A stretch of 64,000 nt of DNA from Mycetocola lacteus (GTDB lineage Bacteria > Actinomycetota > Actinomycetes > Actinomycetales > Microbacteriaceae), in NCBI RefSeq assembly GCF_003667575.1, contig NZ_RCUY01000013.1, positions 29,126-93,125 on the forward strand, given 5' to 3'. A program made the position numbers and the translations under genes. Below, in pieces: positions 53,252 through 62,756 of the stretch; position 1 is the first letter of the stretch, and each line of letters starts with the position of its first letter. The notes beneath the pieces are model-generated. The model was not told the origin of the DNA, made no database searches, and worked only from the letters and a program-made list of their open reading frames with translations.

Positions 53252-56070
53252 GCGAGTCCATCACGCCGACCGAGGTGCGTATTCCCGAGGTGTCGCTGGT
53301 CCTGCTGATCGGCGCCTCCGGCTCGGGAAAGTCCACGTTCGGGCGGGAGAAGTTTGCCCCGTTCGAGGTGGTGTCCAGCGACTTCTGTCGCGGCCTGGTC
53401 GCCGGGGATGAAAACGATCAGTCTGCCAGCAAGGACGCCTTCGACGTACTCGAGTACATCGTGGGCAAGCGCCTGGCCGCCGGCCGGCTCACCGTGGTGG
53501 ATGCTACCAACGTGCAGCCGGGCTCACGCGCCTCGCTGATCAATCTGGCCCGCGCCCACGATGTGCTCCCGGTCGCGATTGTCCTGGACATGCCCGAGCG
53601 GGTCTGCCGCGAGCGCAACCGCACCCGCCCCGACCGTCAAAATTCCGACGCGGTCATCACCCGACAGCGCGATGCCCTCCGCCGCTCCCGTAAGTCGATG
53701 GGCCGTGAGGGTCTGCGTGGTGTTCACGTGCTCTCCTCCCCCGAGGAGGCGGAAGCCGCGGTCATTGTGCGCGAGAAGCTGCGCACCGATCTGACCGATC
53801 AGCACGGACCCTTCGACGCGATTGGCGACGTCCACGGCTGCCTGAGCGAGCTGGAAACCCTGCTCACTACCCTGGGCTATGCCCTCACCCGGGATGATGC
53901 CGGTCGCCCCATCGACGCCGAGCATCCCGAGGGACGCCGGGTGATCCTGCTGGGAGACCTGGTGGATCGCGGCCCCGATTCGGTGGGCGTGCTGCGTCTG
54001 GCGATGGGTATGCACGCCGCCGGCCACGCACTGGTGGTGCCCGGAAACCATGAGCAGGCGCTGATCAATGCGCTGGGCGGCAAAAAGGTCAACCTGTCCC
54101 ACGGGCTGGGCGATACCCTGGCCCAGCTCGCCGCCGAGCCGAAGGAGTTCACCGACGCTGTGCGCGCCTGGCTGTACTCGCTGGTCTCGCACCTGGTGCT
54201 GGATGACGGCAACCTGGTGGTCGCGCACGCGGGGCTCAAGGAGGCCTATCACGGGCGCAGCTCGGGCCGGGTGCGCAGCTTCGCGCTGTACGGGGACACC
54301 ACCGGGGAGGTGGATGAGTATGGCCTGCCGATCCGTCTGCCCTGGCAGCGTGACTACCGCGGATCCGCCGTGGTGCTCTACGGTCACACCCCGATGCTCA
54401 CCCCGCGCTGGGTCAACAACACGCTGTGTCTGGACACGGGCTGCGCCTTCGGTAATGCCCTCAGCGCGCTGCGCTATCCCGAACGCGAGATTGTCCAGGT
54501 GCCGGCCGAGCGCACCTACGCCGAATCGCGGCGTCCGCTGGGCGACCCCGAGGACGTGCCGGTGCCCGCGGGACAGAGTCCCGCCGCGGCATCCGCGACC
54601 GCGCCCGAACAGGCCACGGTGCCCGCGACCTCAACCGCACCGGCCCCGGGATCCGAACCCACACGCGCCGACGGCTCGGCACCCGCGTGGGCCGAGGGCA
54701 CAACGGCCGGATCCTCCGACGACACGGCACCCCCACACACCGAGGCGGGAACCCAGGATCGGTCAGCTCCGGGAAACGCATCGCTGCTCGGTCGGGCCCA
54801 AGCCACCCGCCCTCCCCGCGAGCGCGCCGCCGATGAGCTGCGCCTCGACGACGTCCTGGGCCGCCGCTCAATCGAGACCGGGCTGCACGGCCGGGTCGCG
54901 ATCCGCTCGGAGAACGCCGCCGGTGCCCTGGAGGTCATGAGCCGCTTCGCGCTCTCCCCGAACCTGCTGCCCACCCTGCCCGCGACCATGGCCCCCGTGG
55001 AGACCAGCCGCGAGGCAGGCTACCTGGAGTATCCCACCGAGGCGTTTGCCGGATATCTGGCCGCCGGGATCACCGACCTGATCGCCGAGGAGAAGCATAT
55101 GGGCTCCCGCGCCCACGTACTGGTGTGCCGGGATGCGGATGCGGCCGCCCGGGTGCTGGGTACCTCCGCGGATACCACCGGCGCGGTCTTTACCCGCACC
55201 GGTCGTGCCTTCTTCGATTCGCCCACCACCGAGGTGCTGCTCGGCCGGATCCGCACCGCGGCCGACACCGCCGGTCTCTGGGACACCCTCGACACCGACT
55301 GGCTGCTGCTGGACGGTGAGCTGCTGCCCTGGTCGCTCAAGGCCGAGGACCTTCTGCGCGGCACCTACGCGGCCACCGCCGCCGCGGGTCGGGCCAGCCT
55401 CACAACCGCCGGGGACGACCTGGCCCGCGCCCTCGCCCGCGGGGTCGAGGTCGAGCCGGAGGCCGAGCGGACCGCATCCCGGCTCGGTCACATCGAGGAC
55501 TTCGCCGCTGCCTACCGTCGTTATGTCTGGCCGGTGGAGGGTCTGGACGGTGTGGAGTTTGCCCCGTTCCAGCTGCTCGCCTCCCGCGGGGCCGTTCATC
55601 ATGAGCGCGATCACGGCTGGCACCTGGACATTGCCGACGCCCTGGTCGCCGCCGACCCAACAACGTTCCGCACCACCCGGCGGCTGCGCATCAACGCCGC
55701 CGACCCCGACGAGGTAGCGGCCGCCACCACCTGGTGGCTGGAGCTGACCGCGGCGGGCGGGGAGGGCATGGTGGTGAAGCCGTTTGCCGGCACCAGCTTC
55801 GATAAGCATGGGCTCGTGCAGCCCGGGCTCAAGGTGCGCGGACGCGAGTATCTGCGCCTGATCTACGGTCCCGACTATACCGATCCGAGCCAGTTGTCTC
55901 GGCTGCGCGATCGCCACCTGGGTCTGAAGCGTTCCCTCGCGCTGCGCGAGCATGCCCTGGGCATCGAGGCACTCACCCGGTTTGTCCAGGGCGAGCCGCT
56001 GTGGCGGGTACACGAGGCGGTTTTTGGCATTCTGGCATTGGAATCCGAGCCGGTGGATCCGCGACTCTGA
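53248..56070 (+). CDS. pnkp: Bacterial polynucleotide kinase-phosphatase/RNA ligase Pnkp
   Basis: 940 residues, three catalytic modules. The 5'-kinase (~15-180) has P-loop GASGSGKST at 22-30. The metallophosphatase (~185-430) has IGDVHGC (Asp ~194), GDLVDRG and PGNHEQ. An Ala/Pro/Thr-rich linker (~440-530) follows. The C-terminal ligase (~535-940) carries the adenylated lysine in EEKHMGSR (Lys616) and a late MVVKP motif. It heals and, with Hen1, seals RNA cut by ribotoxins. The start overlaps the bridging ORF; CGAGGAGTATCCGC precedes it. The linker is longer than I expect for the family. Confidence 0.95.
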   Translation: MSESITPTEVRIPEVSLVLLIGASGSGKSTFGREKFAPFEVVSSDFCRGLVAGDENDQSASKDAFDVLEYIVGKRLAAGRLTVVDATNVQPGSRASLINLARAHDVLPVAIVLDMPERVCRERNRTRPDRQNSDAVITRQRDALRRSRKSMGREGLRGVHVLSSPEEAEAAVIVREKLRTDLTDQHGPFDAIGDVHGCLSELETLLTTLGYALTRDDAGRPIDAEHPEGRRVILLGDLVDRGPDSVGVLRLAMGMHAAGHALVVPGNHEQALINALGGKKVNLSHGLGDTLAQLAAEPKEFTDAVRAWLYSLVSHLVLDDGNLVVAHAGLKEAYHGRSSGRVRSFALYGDTTGEVDEYGLPIRLPWQRDYRGSAVVLYGHTPMLTPRWVNNTLCLDTGCAFGNALSALRYPEREIVQVPAERTYAESRRPLGDPEDVPVPAGQSPAAASATAPEQATVPATSTAPAPGSEPTRADGSAPAWAEGTTAGSSDDTAPPHTEAGTQDRSAPGNASLLGRAQATRPPRERAADELRLDDVLGRRSIETGLHGRVAIRSENAAGALEVMSRFALSPNLLPTLPATMAPVETSREAGYLEYPTEAFAGYLAAGITDLIAEEKHMGSRAHVLVCRDADAAARVLGTSADTTGAVFTRTGRAFFDSPTTEVLLGRIRTAADTAGLWDTLDTDWLLLDGELLPWSLKAEDLLRGTYAATAAAGRASLTTAGDDLARALARGVEVEPEAERTASRLGHIEDFAAAYRRYVWPVEGLDGVEFAPFQLLASRGAVHHERDHGWHLDIADALVAADPTTFRTTRRLRINAADPDEVAAATTWWLELTAAGGEGMVVKPFAGTSFDKHGLVQPGLKVRGREYLRLIYGPDYTDPSQLSRLRDRHLGLKRSLALREHALGIEALTRFVQGEPLWRVHEAVFGILALESEPVDPRL

Positions 56071-56129
56071 TTCGCGCCGGGCGGCCCCAACGCTACCGTT
56101 CGTTTACCCACGAAGCGTAAACTAACCAA

Positions 56130-57854
56130 ATGGAATTTGCGCTCATGCTCGTGGTTGGTGTGTTCATTCTCGTGCTGGTGAGCGTCTTCGCAAACCGGCT
56201 GGGGGTGGCGGCACCGCTGATCCTGGTGGTGGTGGGCGTGGGGATGAGCTTCCTGCCCTGGCTGCCGCCGGATTTCCACATCGACCCGTGGATCATCCTG
56301 GTGGTGGTGCTTCCCCCGCTGCTGTATTCCTCGGCGGTGAACGTGCCGCTGATGGACTTTAGGCGGAACCTGCGCCCGATCGGCTGGCTCTCCATCGTGC
56401 AGGTCATCGTGACCGCACTGCTGGTGGGCCTGATCATGAACGCGCTGATCCCCGACCTCGGCTTTGCCCTGGGTGTGGCCCTCGGTGCCGTGGTGAGCCC
56501 AACCGATGCGGTGGCCGCCACCTCGATCGCCAAGCGGTTAGGTCTCCCCACCCGACTGGTCACCCTGCTCGAGGGCGAGAGCCTGGTGAACGACGCATCG
56601 GCCCTGGTGCTGCTGCGCACGGCCGTGGCCGCCACCGCCGGTGCCGTCTCGATCTGGGGTGCCCTGGGCGACTTCCTCTACGCGGCGGCCCTGGCCATCG
56701 TGATCGGTGTGATCGCCGGTTACGTCACCGTGTGGATCCGCTCGAAGATCAACGACCCGGTACTCAACACCGCGCTGTCCTTTGTGGTTCCGTTTGTGGC
56801 CTATATTCCGGCCGAGGAATTCCACGCCTCGGGTGTGCTGGCCGTGGTGGTTGCGGGTCTGATCACCGGCCATCGAGGCGCCCGCTACTTCCGCGCTCAG
56901 GACCGGGTGAGCGAGCGATTGAACTGGCGTACGGTGCAATTCCTGCTGGAAAACGGCGTGTTCCTGGTCATGGGAATGCAGCTGAACAGCCTGCTCGGCG
57001 ATGCCCGAGCCGGGGTCACCGGTACCTGGTGGACGATCGCGATCGGCCTGATCATCACCGCGACCCTGATCATCCTGCGCTTCCTGTTTGTCACCCCGAT
57101 GATCTGGGGCCTGCGCTCCGAGGAACGCCGCGCGGCGGCGATGCAACCACGGATCGAGAGCGTGCGATCAAAGATCGAGGAGGTGGACAGCGAACGCTGG
57201 GATGATGCCCGCAAGGATCGTGCCCGCCGCCTGCTCGCCCGGCGCAGCGCCGATATCAGCTTCCTCACCAACGAGGGTCTGGGCTGGCGCGGTGGCGCGG
57301 TCATCGCCTGGTCCGGAATGCGCGGCGTGGTCACCCTGGCCGCCGCCCAGTCGCTGGATCTCAACACCCCGCACCGGGCCGAGCTTGTGCTGATCGCCTT
57401 CACCGTGGCGTTTGTCACCCTGATGCTGCAGGGCGGAACCCTGCCCTGGGTGATCCGCAAGCTGGGTGTCTCGGGCCCCACCGCCGAGGCCGAGCAGCGC
57501 GAACTCCAGTCGCTGATGGCCGAGATCAACCAGGCCAGCGATGCCGCCCTGGCCAGCCCCGAGCTGCGCCGTCCCGACGGCAAGAAGTTCTCCCCCGAGC
57601 TGCTTGAACGCACCCGCAAGCAGGCGGCCGTGCGTGCCGAGTGGACCGCCAAGGTGGAGCAGGAGGATGCCGAGAACGGCATGAGCATCAGCGATGAGTT
57701 CCGGGCCCTGCGCCGGGTCATCCTTGATGCCCAGCGCAACGCCCTGCTGGATGCCCGCTCGACCGGAAACTACAGCTCCCCGCGCCTGGCCGCCGTGCAG
57801 CACCTGCTCGACAACGAGGACATCCGGCTCTCCCCCGGGGAGCAGGGCCACTAG
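56130..57854 (+). CDS. CPA1-family Na+/H+ antiporter
   Basis: 574 residues. About 12 membrane segments (~1-410) carry the transport motif SPTDAVAATSIAKRLGLP and ESLVNDASALVLLRT; the paired acidic residues are the ion site. A helical charged cytoplasmic tail (~440-574) may be regulatory. Exchanges Na+ (or K+) for H+ across the cytoplasmic membrane. Separate transcription unit, 60 bases after pnkp, ending in a strong bidirectional terminator. Confidence 0.92.
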   Translation: MEFALMLVVGVFILVLVSVFANRLGVAAPLILVVVGVGMSFLPWLPPDFHIDPWIILVVVLPPLLYSSAVNVPLMDFRRNLRPIGWLSIVQVIVTALLVGLIMNALIPDLGFALGVALGAVVSPTDAVAATSIAKRLGLPTRLVTLLEGESLVNDASALVLLRTAVAATAGAVSIWGALGDFLYAAALAIVIGVIAGYVTVWIRSKINDPVLNTALSFVVPFVAYIPAEEFHASGVLAVVVAGLITGHRGARYFRAQDRVSERLNWRTVQFLLENGVFLVMGMQLNSLLGDARAGVTGTWWTIAIGLIITATLIILRFLFVTPMIWGLRSEERRAAAMQPRIESVRSKIEEVDSERWDDARKDRARRLLARRSADISFLTNEGLGWRGGAVIAWSGMRGVVTLAAAQSLDLNTPHRAELVLIAFTVAFVTLMLQGGTLPWVIRKLGVSGPTAEAEQRELQSLMAEINQASDAALASPELRRPDGKKFSPELLERTRKQAAVRAEWTAKVEQEDAENGMSISDEFRALRRVILDAQRNALLDARSTGNYSSPRLAAVQHLLDNEDIRLSPGEQGH

Positions 57855-57871
57855 GCCCCCGCCTTCCGCAC

Positions 57872-57915
57872 ATAACAAAACGTCCGCCCCGGCAACGGGA
57901 CGGACGTTTTGTTAT
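57872..57915. terminator. Bidirectional terminator between antiporter and rsrA
   Basis: ATAACAAAACGTCCG / CGGACGTTTTGTTAT, a perfect 15-bp outer stem with an A-tract on one side and T-tract on the other. It therefore works as an intrinsic terminator for both converging genes. Confidence 0.92.
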
Positions 57916-57935
57916 TGGCGTGGGGTGCCGGGCTG

Positions 57936-58184
57936 CTAGCCGTGCGAGGCCTGGATGCTGCGCAGGCGCTCGAGCACCTGGTCGCGCAGATCCTGCGGGG
58001 CCGATTCCTTGCAGGCACGCTGGATAACCTCGGTCAGGGTGCGGGACAGATCCGCCTCTCCCTGGCAGGACGGGCAGGTTTCCAGGTGCGCCCGGATGTC
58101 CGCGGCGTCGGTCTTGCAGACCTCGTTACGCAGATACTCTTCCAAATTTGTTTTGGCCGCTTCGCAGCCGCAGTCTCCACTCAT
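57936..58184 (-). CDS. rsrA: Zinc-binding anti-sigma factor (RsrA-like)
   Basis: 82 residues with the ZAS motif HLETCPSC (H-x3-C-x2-C) and an upstream Cys cluster CGC. In relatives, reduced zinc-bound RsrA holds SigR, and disulfide stress ejects zinc and frees the sigma factor. The start overlaps the sigma gene stop (ATGA), matching the usual co-translated pair. Short length and helical content fit the family. Confidence 0.93.
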   Translation of the reverse strand: MSGDCGCEAAKTNLEEYLRNEVCKTDAADIRAHLETCPSCQGEADLSRTLTEVIQRACKESAPQDLRDQVLERLRSIQASHG

Positions 58185-58798
58185 TGACCGCTCCTTGCCT
58201 CTGAGGGGATCGAAATCCCACGTTCGATTGCATAGTCCGCGAGTAGCTCGCGGAGGAGGCGACGCCCCCGGTGTAGTCGGCTCATGACGGTCCCAACCGG
58301 GGTCTTCATGATGTCGGCGATTTCCTGGTAGGCAAAGCCCTCCACGTCCGCCAGGTAGACGGCCAGGCGGAAGTCCTCGGGAATCGCCTGCAGCGCTTCC
58401 TTCACCGCGCTGTCGGGCATCCGGTCGATGGCCTCGGCCTCGGCCGAACGCGAGGCGCGCGCGGTGGTGGACTCGGCCCCGCCGAGCTGCCAGTCCTCAA
58501 GATCATCGATCGTGCCCTGATAGGGCTCGCGCTGCTTCTTGCGGTACTGGTTGATGTAGGTGTTGGTGAGAATCCGGTACAGCCACGCCTTGAGGTTGGT
58601 CCCCTGGCGGAACTGGCCAAACGCCGCATAGGCCTTCACGAAGGTTTCCTGCACGAGGTCTTGGGCGTCCGGCGGATTCTTTGTCATCCGCATCGCGGCA
58701 CCATAGAGTTGGTCAAGGAAGGGCAGTGCCTGTTCCTCGAACAACGCCCGGGGGTCGTCGCCCGCGGGGGGATTCTGGGATACTTCGTCTTCTGACAT
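58181..58798 (-). CDS. sigR: ECF sigma factor SigR/SigH (thiol-oxidative and heat stress)
   Basis: 205 residues from ATG 58798. Region 2 ([59 protein letters not shown]) and region 4 ([35 protein letters not shown]) are typical. A GTG at 58891 in the same frame has a strong GAGGAAAGG site and would add 31 residues. The proximal ATG has a -10-like TAGACT 8 bases upstream and no ribosome site. Two isoforms are possible, as known for SigR and SigR' in Streptomyces. It directs thioredoxin, mycothiol and proteolysis genes in relatives. Confidence 0.92.
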   Translation of the reverse strand: MSEDEVSQNPPAGDDPRALFEEQALPFLDQLYGAAMRMTKNPPDAQDLVQETFVKAYAAFGQFRQGTNLKAWLYRILTNTYINQYRKKQREPYQGTIDDLEDWQLGGAESTTARASRSAEAEAIDRMPDSAVKEALQAIPEDFRLAVYLADVEGFAYQEIADIMKTPVGTVMSRLHRGRRLLRELLADYAIERGISIPSEARSGQ

Positions 58799-58934
58799 CG
58801 CAACCCAGTCTACGTCGAGTGCGGTCCCGGGGTCTGGAAGGTCGCCAATTACCTCCGCAAACTGGTCCCGCACCGGGGTCTGAACTACCACCCGTCCACC
58901 TTTCCTCGCTTAGTGCCGCTAGATTAGGTAAACA

Positions 58935-60323
58935 ATGCTTGAGTCACAGTATTCCGCGCCCGAGTTCGATATTTACGGTGTCAACCGCCCCGGCGGCGAG
59001 CCCGGAGACTGGCCCGCGCCGGTTGCATCCGCGCCAATCCGCGCCACGGTGCCCCTGCCAGGGTCCAAATCCCTCACCAATCGCGAGCTGATTATTGCCG
59101 CGTTGGCGAACGGTCCGACCCTGCTGCGGGCGCCCCTGCACTCGCAGGACAGCGACAATATGGTCGCCGCGCTGCGCGCCCTGGGTGTCAGCATCACCGA
59201 GGTGGCCCCGGCCACCGAGGGCGGCTTTGGCAACGACCTGAAAATTGTGCCCGCCGAGGAGCTGCTGGGCTCGACCACCGTGGACTGCGGCCAGGCCGGT
59301 ACCGTGATGCGCTTCCTGCCGCCGGTGGCCGCGCTCGCACTTGGACCGACCACGATCGACGCCGATGCCTCCGCGCGTCGCCGCCCGATGAACACACTGA
59401 TCCAGGCGCTGCGCGCGCTCGGGGTCGACATCAACGATGACGCCCGCGGCACCCTGCCCTTCACCGTGCACGGCACCGGCGAGGTGCGCGGCGGCCGGAT
59501 TGAGATCGACGCCTCCAGCTCCAGCCAGTTTGTCTCGGCCCTGCTGCTGGCCGGATCCGCGTTCACCGAGGGTGTACACGTGGTGCACACCGGCGAGCGC
59601 CTGCCGAGCATCCCGCACATCGACATGACCATCAGGGTGCTCGCCGAGCACGGCGTCGAGGTCACCTCCCCGGCCACCGGCGAGTGGATCGTGGCCCCGC
59701 AGACCATCCGCGCCCAGGACGTCACGATCGAGCCCGACCTCTCCAACGCCGCCCCCTTCCTGGTGGCCGCGGTCGCGACCGGCGGCACCGTGTCGGTGCC
59801 GAACTGGCCCGCCGAAACCACCCAGGTGGGCGCCCACCTGGCCGAGCTGCTGCCGCAGTTTGGTGCCACCGTGACCTATGCCGACGGTGTGCTGACCGTC
59901 ACCGGCCCCGACACGATCGTGGGTGCCGACATCGATCTGACCACCGGCGGCGAGCTCGCTCCCCCGCTGGCCGCCCTGGCCGCGCTGGCCTCCACCCCGA
60001 CCACCCTCACCGGCATCGGGCACATTCGCCACCACGAGACCGACCGCCTGGCGGCCCTGCGCACCGAGATCGAACGTCTCGGCGGACAGGTTGAGGAGCT
60101 TGAGGACGGCCTGCGGATCACCCCGCAGCCGCTGCACGGCGGCCAGTGGCTGAGCTATGAGGACCACCGGATGTCCACCGCCGGCGCGATCATCGGCCTG
60201 GTGACCCCGGGCGTGGAGATCGAGAACATCGGGGCCACCGCCAAGACCATGCCCGACTTCCCGCAGATGTGGGCGCGCATGCTCGCCGGAACCGTGGACC
60301 CGACCCGGGCGGTCCAGGCATGA
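58935..60323 (+). CDS. aroA: 3-phosphoshikimate 1-carboxyvinyltransferase (EPSP synthase)
   Basis: 462-residue shikimate-pathway enzyme condensing shikimate-3-phosphate with PEP. Motifs: LPGSKSLTNRELIIAAL, VDCGQAGTVMRFL, ASARRRPMNTLI, SSSSQFVSALLLA and the late DHRMSTAGAIIGL. The N-terminal ~35 residues precede the first motif and are variable. ATG 58935 lies 9 bases after a TAGATT box and lacks a ribosome site, suggesting a leaderless message. It is divergent from the sigma gene; rsgA follows 31 bases later. Confidence 0.96.
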   Translation: MLESQYSAPEFDIYGVNRPGGEPGDWPAPVASAPIRATVPLPGSKSLTNRELIIAALANGPTLLRAPLHSQDSDNMVAALRALGVSITEVAPATEGGFGNDLKIVPAEELLGSTTVDCGQAGTVMRFLPPVAALALGPTTIDADASARRRPMNTLIQALRALGVDINDDARGTLPFTVHGTGEVRGGRIEIDASSSSQFVSALLLAGSAFTEGVHVVHTGERLPSIPHIDMTIRVLAEHGVEVTSPATGEWIVAPQTIRAQDVTIEPDLSNAAPFLVAAVATGGTVSVPNWPAETTQVGAHLAELLPQFGATVTYADGVLTVTGPDTIVGADIDLTTGGELAPPLAALAALASTPTTLTGIGHIRHHETDRLAALRTEIERLGGQVEELEDGLRITPQPLHGGQWLSYEDHRMSTAGAIIGLVTPGVEIENIGATAKTMPDFPQMWARMLAGTVDPTRAVQA

Positions 60324-60354
60324 TCCGCATCGGCCGACCCACCAAGGCACGCGC

Positions 60355-61419
60355 ATGAGCTGGTGGGATGAGGTTTCCGGCCCCGATGAGGACGACGACT
60401 ACATCGATGAGTCCTCGATTCGCACCCGACCCAACCGCAAGGGCACACGTCCGCGCACCAAGGTACGACCGAGCCACAGCGACGCCCAGACCGGGCGCAT
60501 CGTCGCGGTAGACCGCGGCCGCTACCAGGTCATGGTGGACGAGAACGGTGCCGATGAGCGCACCATCACCGCCTCGCGCGCCTCCGAGCTGCGCAAGCAG
60601 GGCATCGTCGCCGGCGACCGGGTGGACCTCGTGGGTGACCTCTCGGGTGACGACGGCACCCTGGCCCGGATCGTCCGCATCCAGGAGCGCAGCACGCTGC
60701 TGCGCCGCTCGGCGGATGACACCGACGAGGTCGAGCGGATCATCGTGGCCAACGCCGATCAGATGCTGATCGTGGTGGCCGCCGCCAACCCCGAGCCGCG
60801 CGCCCGCCTGGTGGATCGCTACCTGATCGCCGCCTACGATGCCGGGGTCACCCCGATGCTCGTGGTCACCAAGACCGACCTGGCCGACCCCGAGGAGTTC
60901 CTGGCGAACTTTGTCGGCCTGGACATCCCGGTCTTCACCAGCCGCACCGACTCGATGCCGCTGGAAGAGATTCATGCGGCCCTGCGCGGCCACTCAACCG
61001 TGTTTGTGGGCCACTCCGGTGTGGGCAAGTCCACACTGGTCAACGCACTGGTTCCCAGCGCTCAGCGCGCCACCGGGCACGTGAACGCGGTGACCGGGCG
61101 CGGTCGACACACCTCCTCCTCCACGGTGTCCTACCGGATCTCCGATTCCGAGGGTGCGGGCTGGGTCATCGACACCCCGGGTGTGCGCTCCTTCGGGCTC
61201 GGCCACATTAACACCGACAACATTCTCAAGGCCTTCGGCGACTTCGCCCAGGTGGCCGACACCTGCCCGCGCGGATGCACGCACCTCGAGGATGCCCCCG
61301 ACTGCGCGATCGCCGCGGCCGCCGCCTCGGGCGAGCTGGGTGAGGCGGGTCCCGCCCGCCTGGACTCGCTGCAGCGTCTGTTGAAAACCTTCGCCAAGCG
61401 CGCCGAGCCCGAGAGCTAG
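60355..61419 (+). CDS. rsgA: Ribosome small-subunit-dependent GTPase A
   Basis: 354 residues. N-terminal OB-fold (GRIVAVDRGRYQVMVDENGA; VAGDRVDLVGD), then a circularly permuted GTPase: G4 VVTKTD, G1 GHSGVGKSTLVNAL, G3 DTPGVRSFGL. A C-terminal zinc knuckle CPRGCTHLEDAPDC follows. It checks 30S subunit maturation. Likely same unit as aroA. Confidence 0.95.
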   Translation: MSWWDEVSGPDEDDDYIDESSIRTRPNRKGTRPRTKVRPSHSDAQTGRIVAVDRGRYQVMVDENGADERTITASRASELRKQGIVAGDRVDLVGDLSGDDGTLARIVRIQERSTLLRRSADDTDEVERIIVANADQMLIVVAAANPEPRARLVDRYLIAAYDAGVTPMLVVTKTDLADPEEFLANFVGLDIPVFTSRTDSMPLEEIHAALRGHSTVFVGHSGVGKSTLVNALVPSAQRATGHVNAVTGRGRHTSSSTVSYRISDSEGAGWVIDTPGVRSFGLGHINTDNILKAFGDFAQVADTCPRGCTHLEDAPDCAIAAAAASGELGEAGPARLDSLQRLLKTFAKRAEPES

Positions 61420-61431
61420 GACACACACGGC

Positions 61432-61470
61432 CGGGGCCGGGGAGCACATGCTTCCCGGCCCCGTTTGTGT
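61432..61470 (+). terminator. Terminator after rsgA
   Basis: GGGGCCGGG ... CCCGGCCCC stem around a GAGCACATGCTT loop, followed by GTTTGTGTCTG. An ACACACAC flank precedes the stem and pairs with the TTTGTGT tail. Confidence 0.78.
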
Positions 61471-61517
61471 CTGCGTCCCCACTCGTGTCCGTCGGCCGTG
61501 CTGGGTAGGCTTATGGC

Positions 61518-61997
61518 ATGACCGATTATCCTCGTCTCGCACTCGGCGACACCGCACCCGATTTCACCCTGCTCGACCAGGACGGCCAGCCCGTTCACCT
61601 CGCCGATCTGCGCGGCAAGAAGGTCATCCTGTATTTCTACCCCGCCGCAATGACCCCCGGCTGCACCACCCAGGCCTGCGACTTCCGCGACAACATCGCC
61701 TCGCTCGGTGCCGCCGGCTACACGGTCATCGGCATCTCCAAGGATGCCCCCGGCAAGCTCAAGACCTTCCAGGAGCGCGACCACCTGCCCTTCCCGCTGC
61801 TGAGCGATGAGAACCTCGCGGTGCACCAGGCCTACGGTGCCTACGGCGAGAAGAACAACTACGGCAAGATCATCCTGGGCACCATCCGCTCCACCGTGGT
61901 GCTGGATGAAAACGGCGTGGTGACCCTGCCCTGGTACAACGTCAAGGCCACCGGCCACGTGGCCAGCCTGCGCAAGAAGCTCGGCATCGACGCCTAA
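61518..61997 (+). CDS. bcp: Bcp-type thioredoxin-dependent peroxiredoxin
   Basis: 159 residues. The peroxidatic Cys is in MTPGCTTQACDF, with the resolving Cys five residues later, typical of atypical two-Cys PrxQ/Bcp proteins that reduce peroxides with thioredoxin. APDFTLLDQDGQPV opens the fold. In relatives such genes can be in the SigR stress set. Own promoter presumed between the rsgA terminator and ATG 61518. Confidence 0.94.
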   Translation: MTDYPRLALGDTAPDFTLLDQDGQPVHLADLRGKKVILYFYPAAMTPGCTTQACDFRDNIASLGAAGYTVIGISKDAPGKLKTFQERDHLPFPLLSDENLAVHQAYGAYGEKNNYGKIILGTIRSTVVLDENGVVTLPWYNVKATGHVASLRKKLGIDA

Positions 61998-62008
61998 ACG
62001 CCGTACCC

Positions 62009-62046
62009 AAAAAGCCGGGCCGATCTGAATGATCGGCCCGGTTTTT
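62009..62046 (+). terminator. Terminator after bcp
   Basis: AAAAAGCCGGGCCGATC-TGAAT-GATCGGCCCGGTTTTT hairpin (one bulged G) with a T-run, immediately after the bcp stop. Confidence 0.92.
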
Positions 62047-62066
62047 GTTGCGCCCGCCATTCCTCG

Positions 62067-62164
62067 GCGGCGAGGTTCTGTTGTGCTGGCAGGTTCCGGC
62101 GCCGAGGTTTTGTGATTCGGGCGGTTACCGGGCGGCGACGGTTTTTGTTATTCGGGCTCGGTAC
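62067..62164. repeat. Three degenerate ~32-bp direct repeats
   Basis: Units start GGCGGCGAGGTT (62067), GGCGCCGAGGTT (62098) and GGCGGCGACGGTT (62131). The last two share TTTTG-T-ATTCGGGC. They lie between the bcp terminator and the convergent MarR gene; no role seen. Confidence 0.45.
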
Positions 62165-62687
62165 TGCCCGGTTCCGGCGTCCGCTCGGCCTCGATCCGGC
62201 GCAGCCAGCCGCTCAGGATACGCTCCAGATCCGCACGATCCTGCGCATCCAGTCCGGCCAGCAGACGCTGCTCCTCGGCCACGTGCGCGGTGTAGGCCGC
62301 ATCGATCAGCTTCCGGCCCGCGGGGGTGAGCGCGATGACCCGGCCGCGGGCATCGCCCTCGGCGGTGCGCCGGGTGATCAGGCCCGCACGCTCCAACCGG
62401 TCCACCCGCTTGGTCATCGCGCCGGTGGTCACCATGGTGTTGTGGGCGAGGTCCGAGGGTGAGCGCTCGAAGGGGGTGCCGGCTCGGCGCAGGGTGGCAA
62501 GCACGTCGAAGTCGCCCTCACCGAGGCCGAAGCGCGCGTAATTGGCCAGGATGTCCACCATCAGGAAGCTGCCCACGCGGTGCAGGCGTCCGATGACGCC
62601 GAGCGGGGAGACATCGAGGTCCGGGCGCTCGGCGGCCCAGGCTGCCTGAATCCGGTCGACGTGATCCGGGGTCTCGGGGGAAGTCAT
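62148..62687 (-). CDS. MarR-family transcriptional regulator
   Basis: 179 residues with a winged helix: LATLRRAGTPFERSPSDLA; MVTTGAMTKRVDRLERAGLI; RVIALTPAGRKLID. Flanking helices form the dimer. It is divergently transcribed from the EamA transporter, and the palindromes covering the transporter start are probable binding sites. Ligand unknown. Confidence 0.9.
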   Translation of the reverse strand: MTSPETPDHVDRIQAAWAAERPDLDVSPLGVIGRLHRVGSFLMVDILANYARFGLGEGDFDVLATLRRAGTPFERSPSDLAHNTMVTTGAMTKRVDRLERAGLITRRTAEGDARGRVIALTPAGRKLIDAAYTAHVAEEQRLLAGLDAQDRADLERILSGWLRRIEAERTPEPGSTEPE

Positions 62688-62714
62688 GCCCCTAGCCTAA
62701 CCCAGAACCGGAGA

Positions 62715-62756
62715 TAGTTTCCATGGAAAGTGTTACAGTACCTTCCATGGAAACTA
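62715..62756. promoter_or_regulatory. MarR operator overlapping EamA start codons
   Basis: TAGTTTCCATGGAA (62715-62728) and TTCCATGGAAACTA (62743-62756) form an inverted pair; each half is itself a TTCCATGGAA palindrome. Both possible ATG starts (62723, 62747) lie inside these palindromes, so bound repressor would cover the start. Confidence 0.85.
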
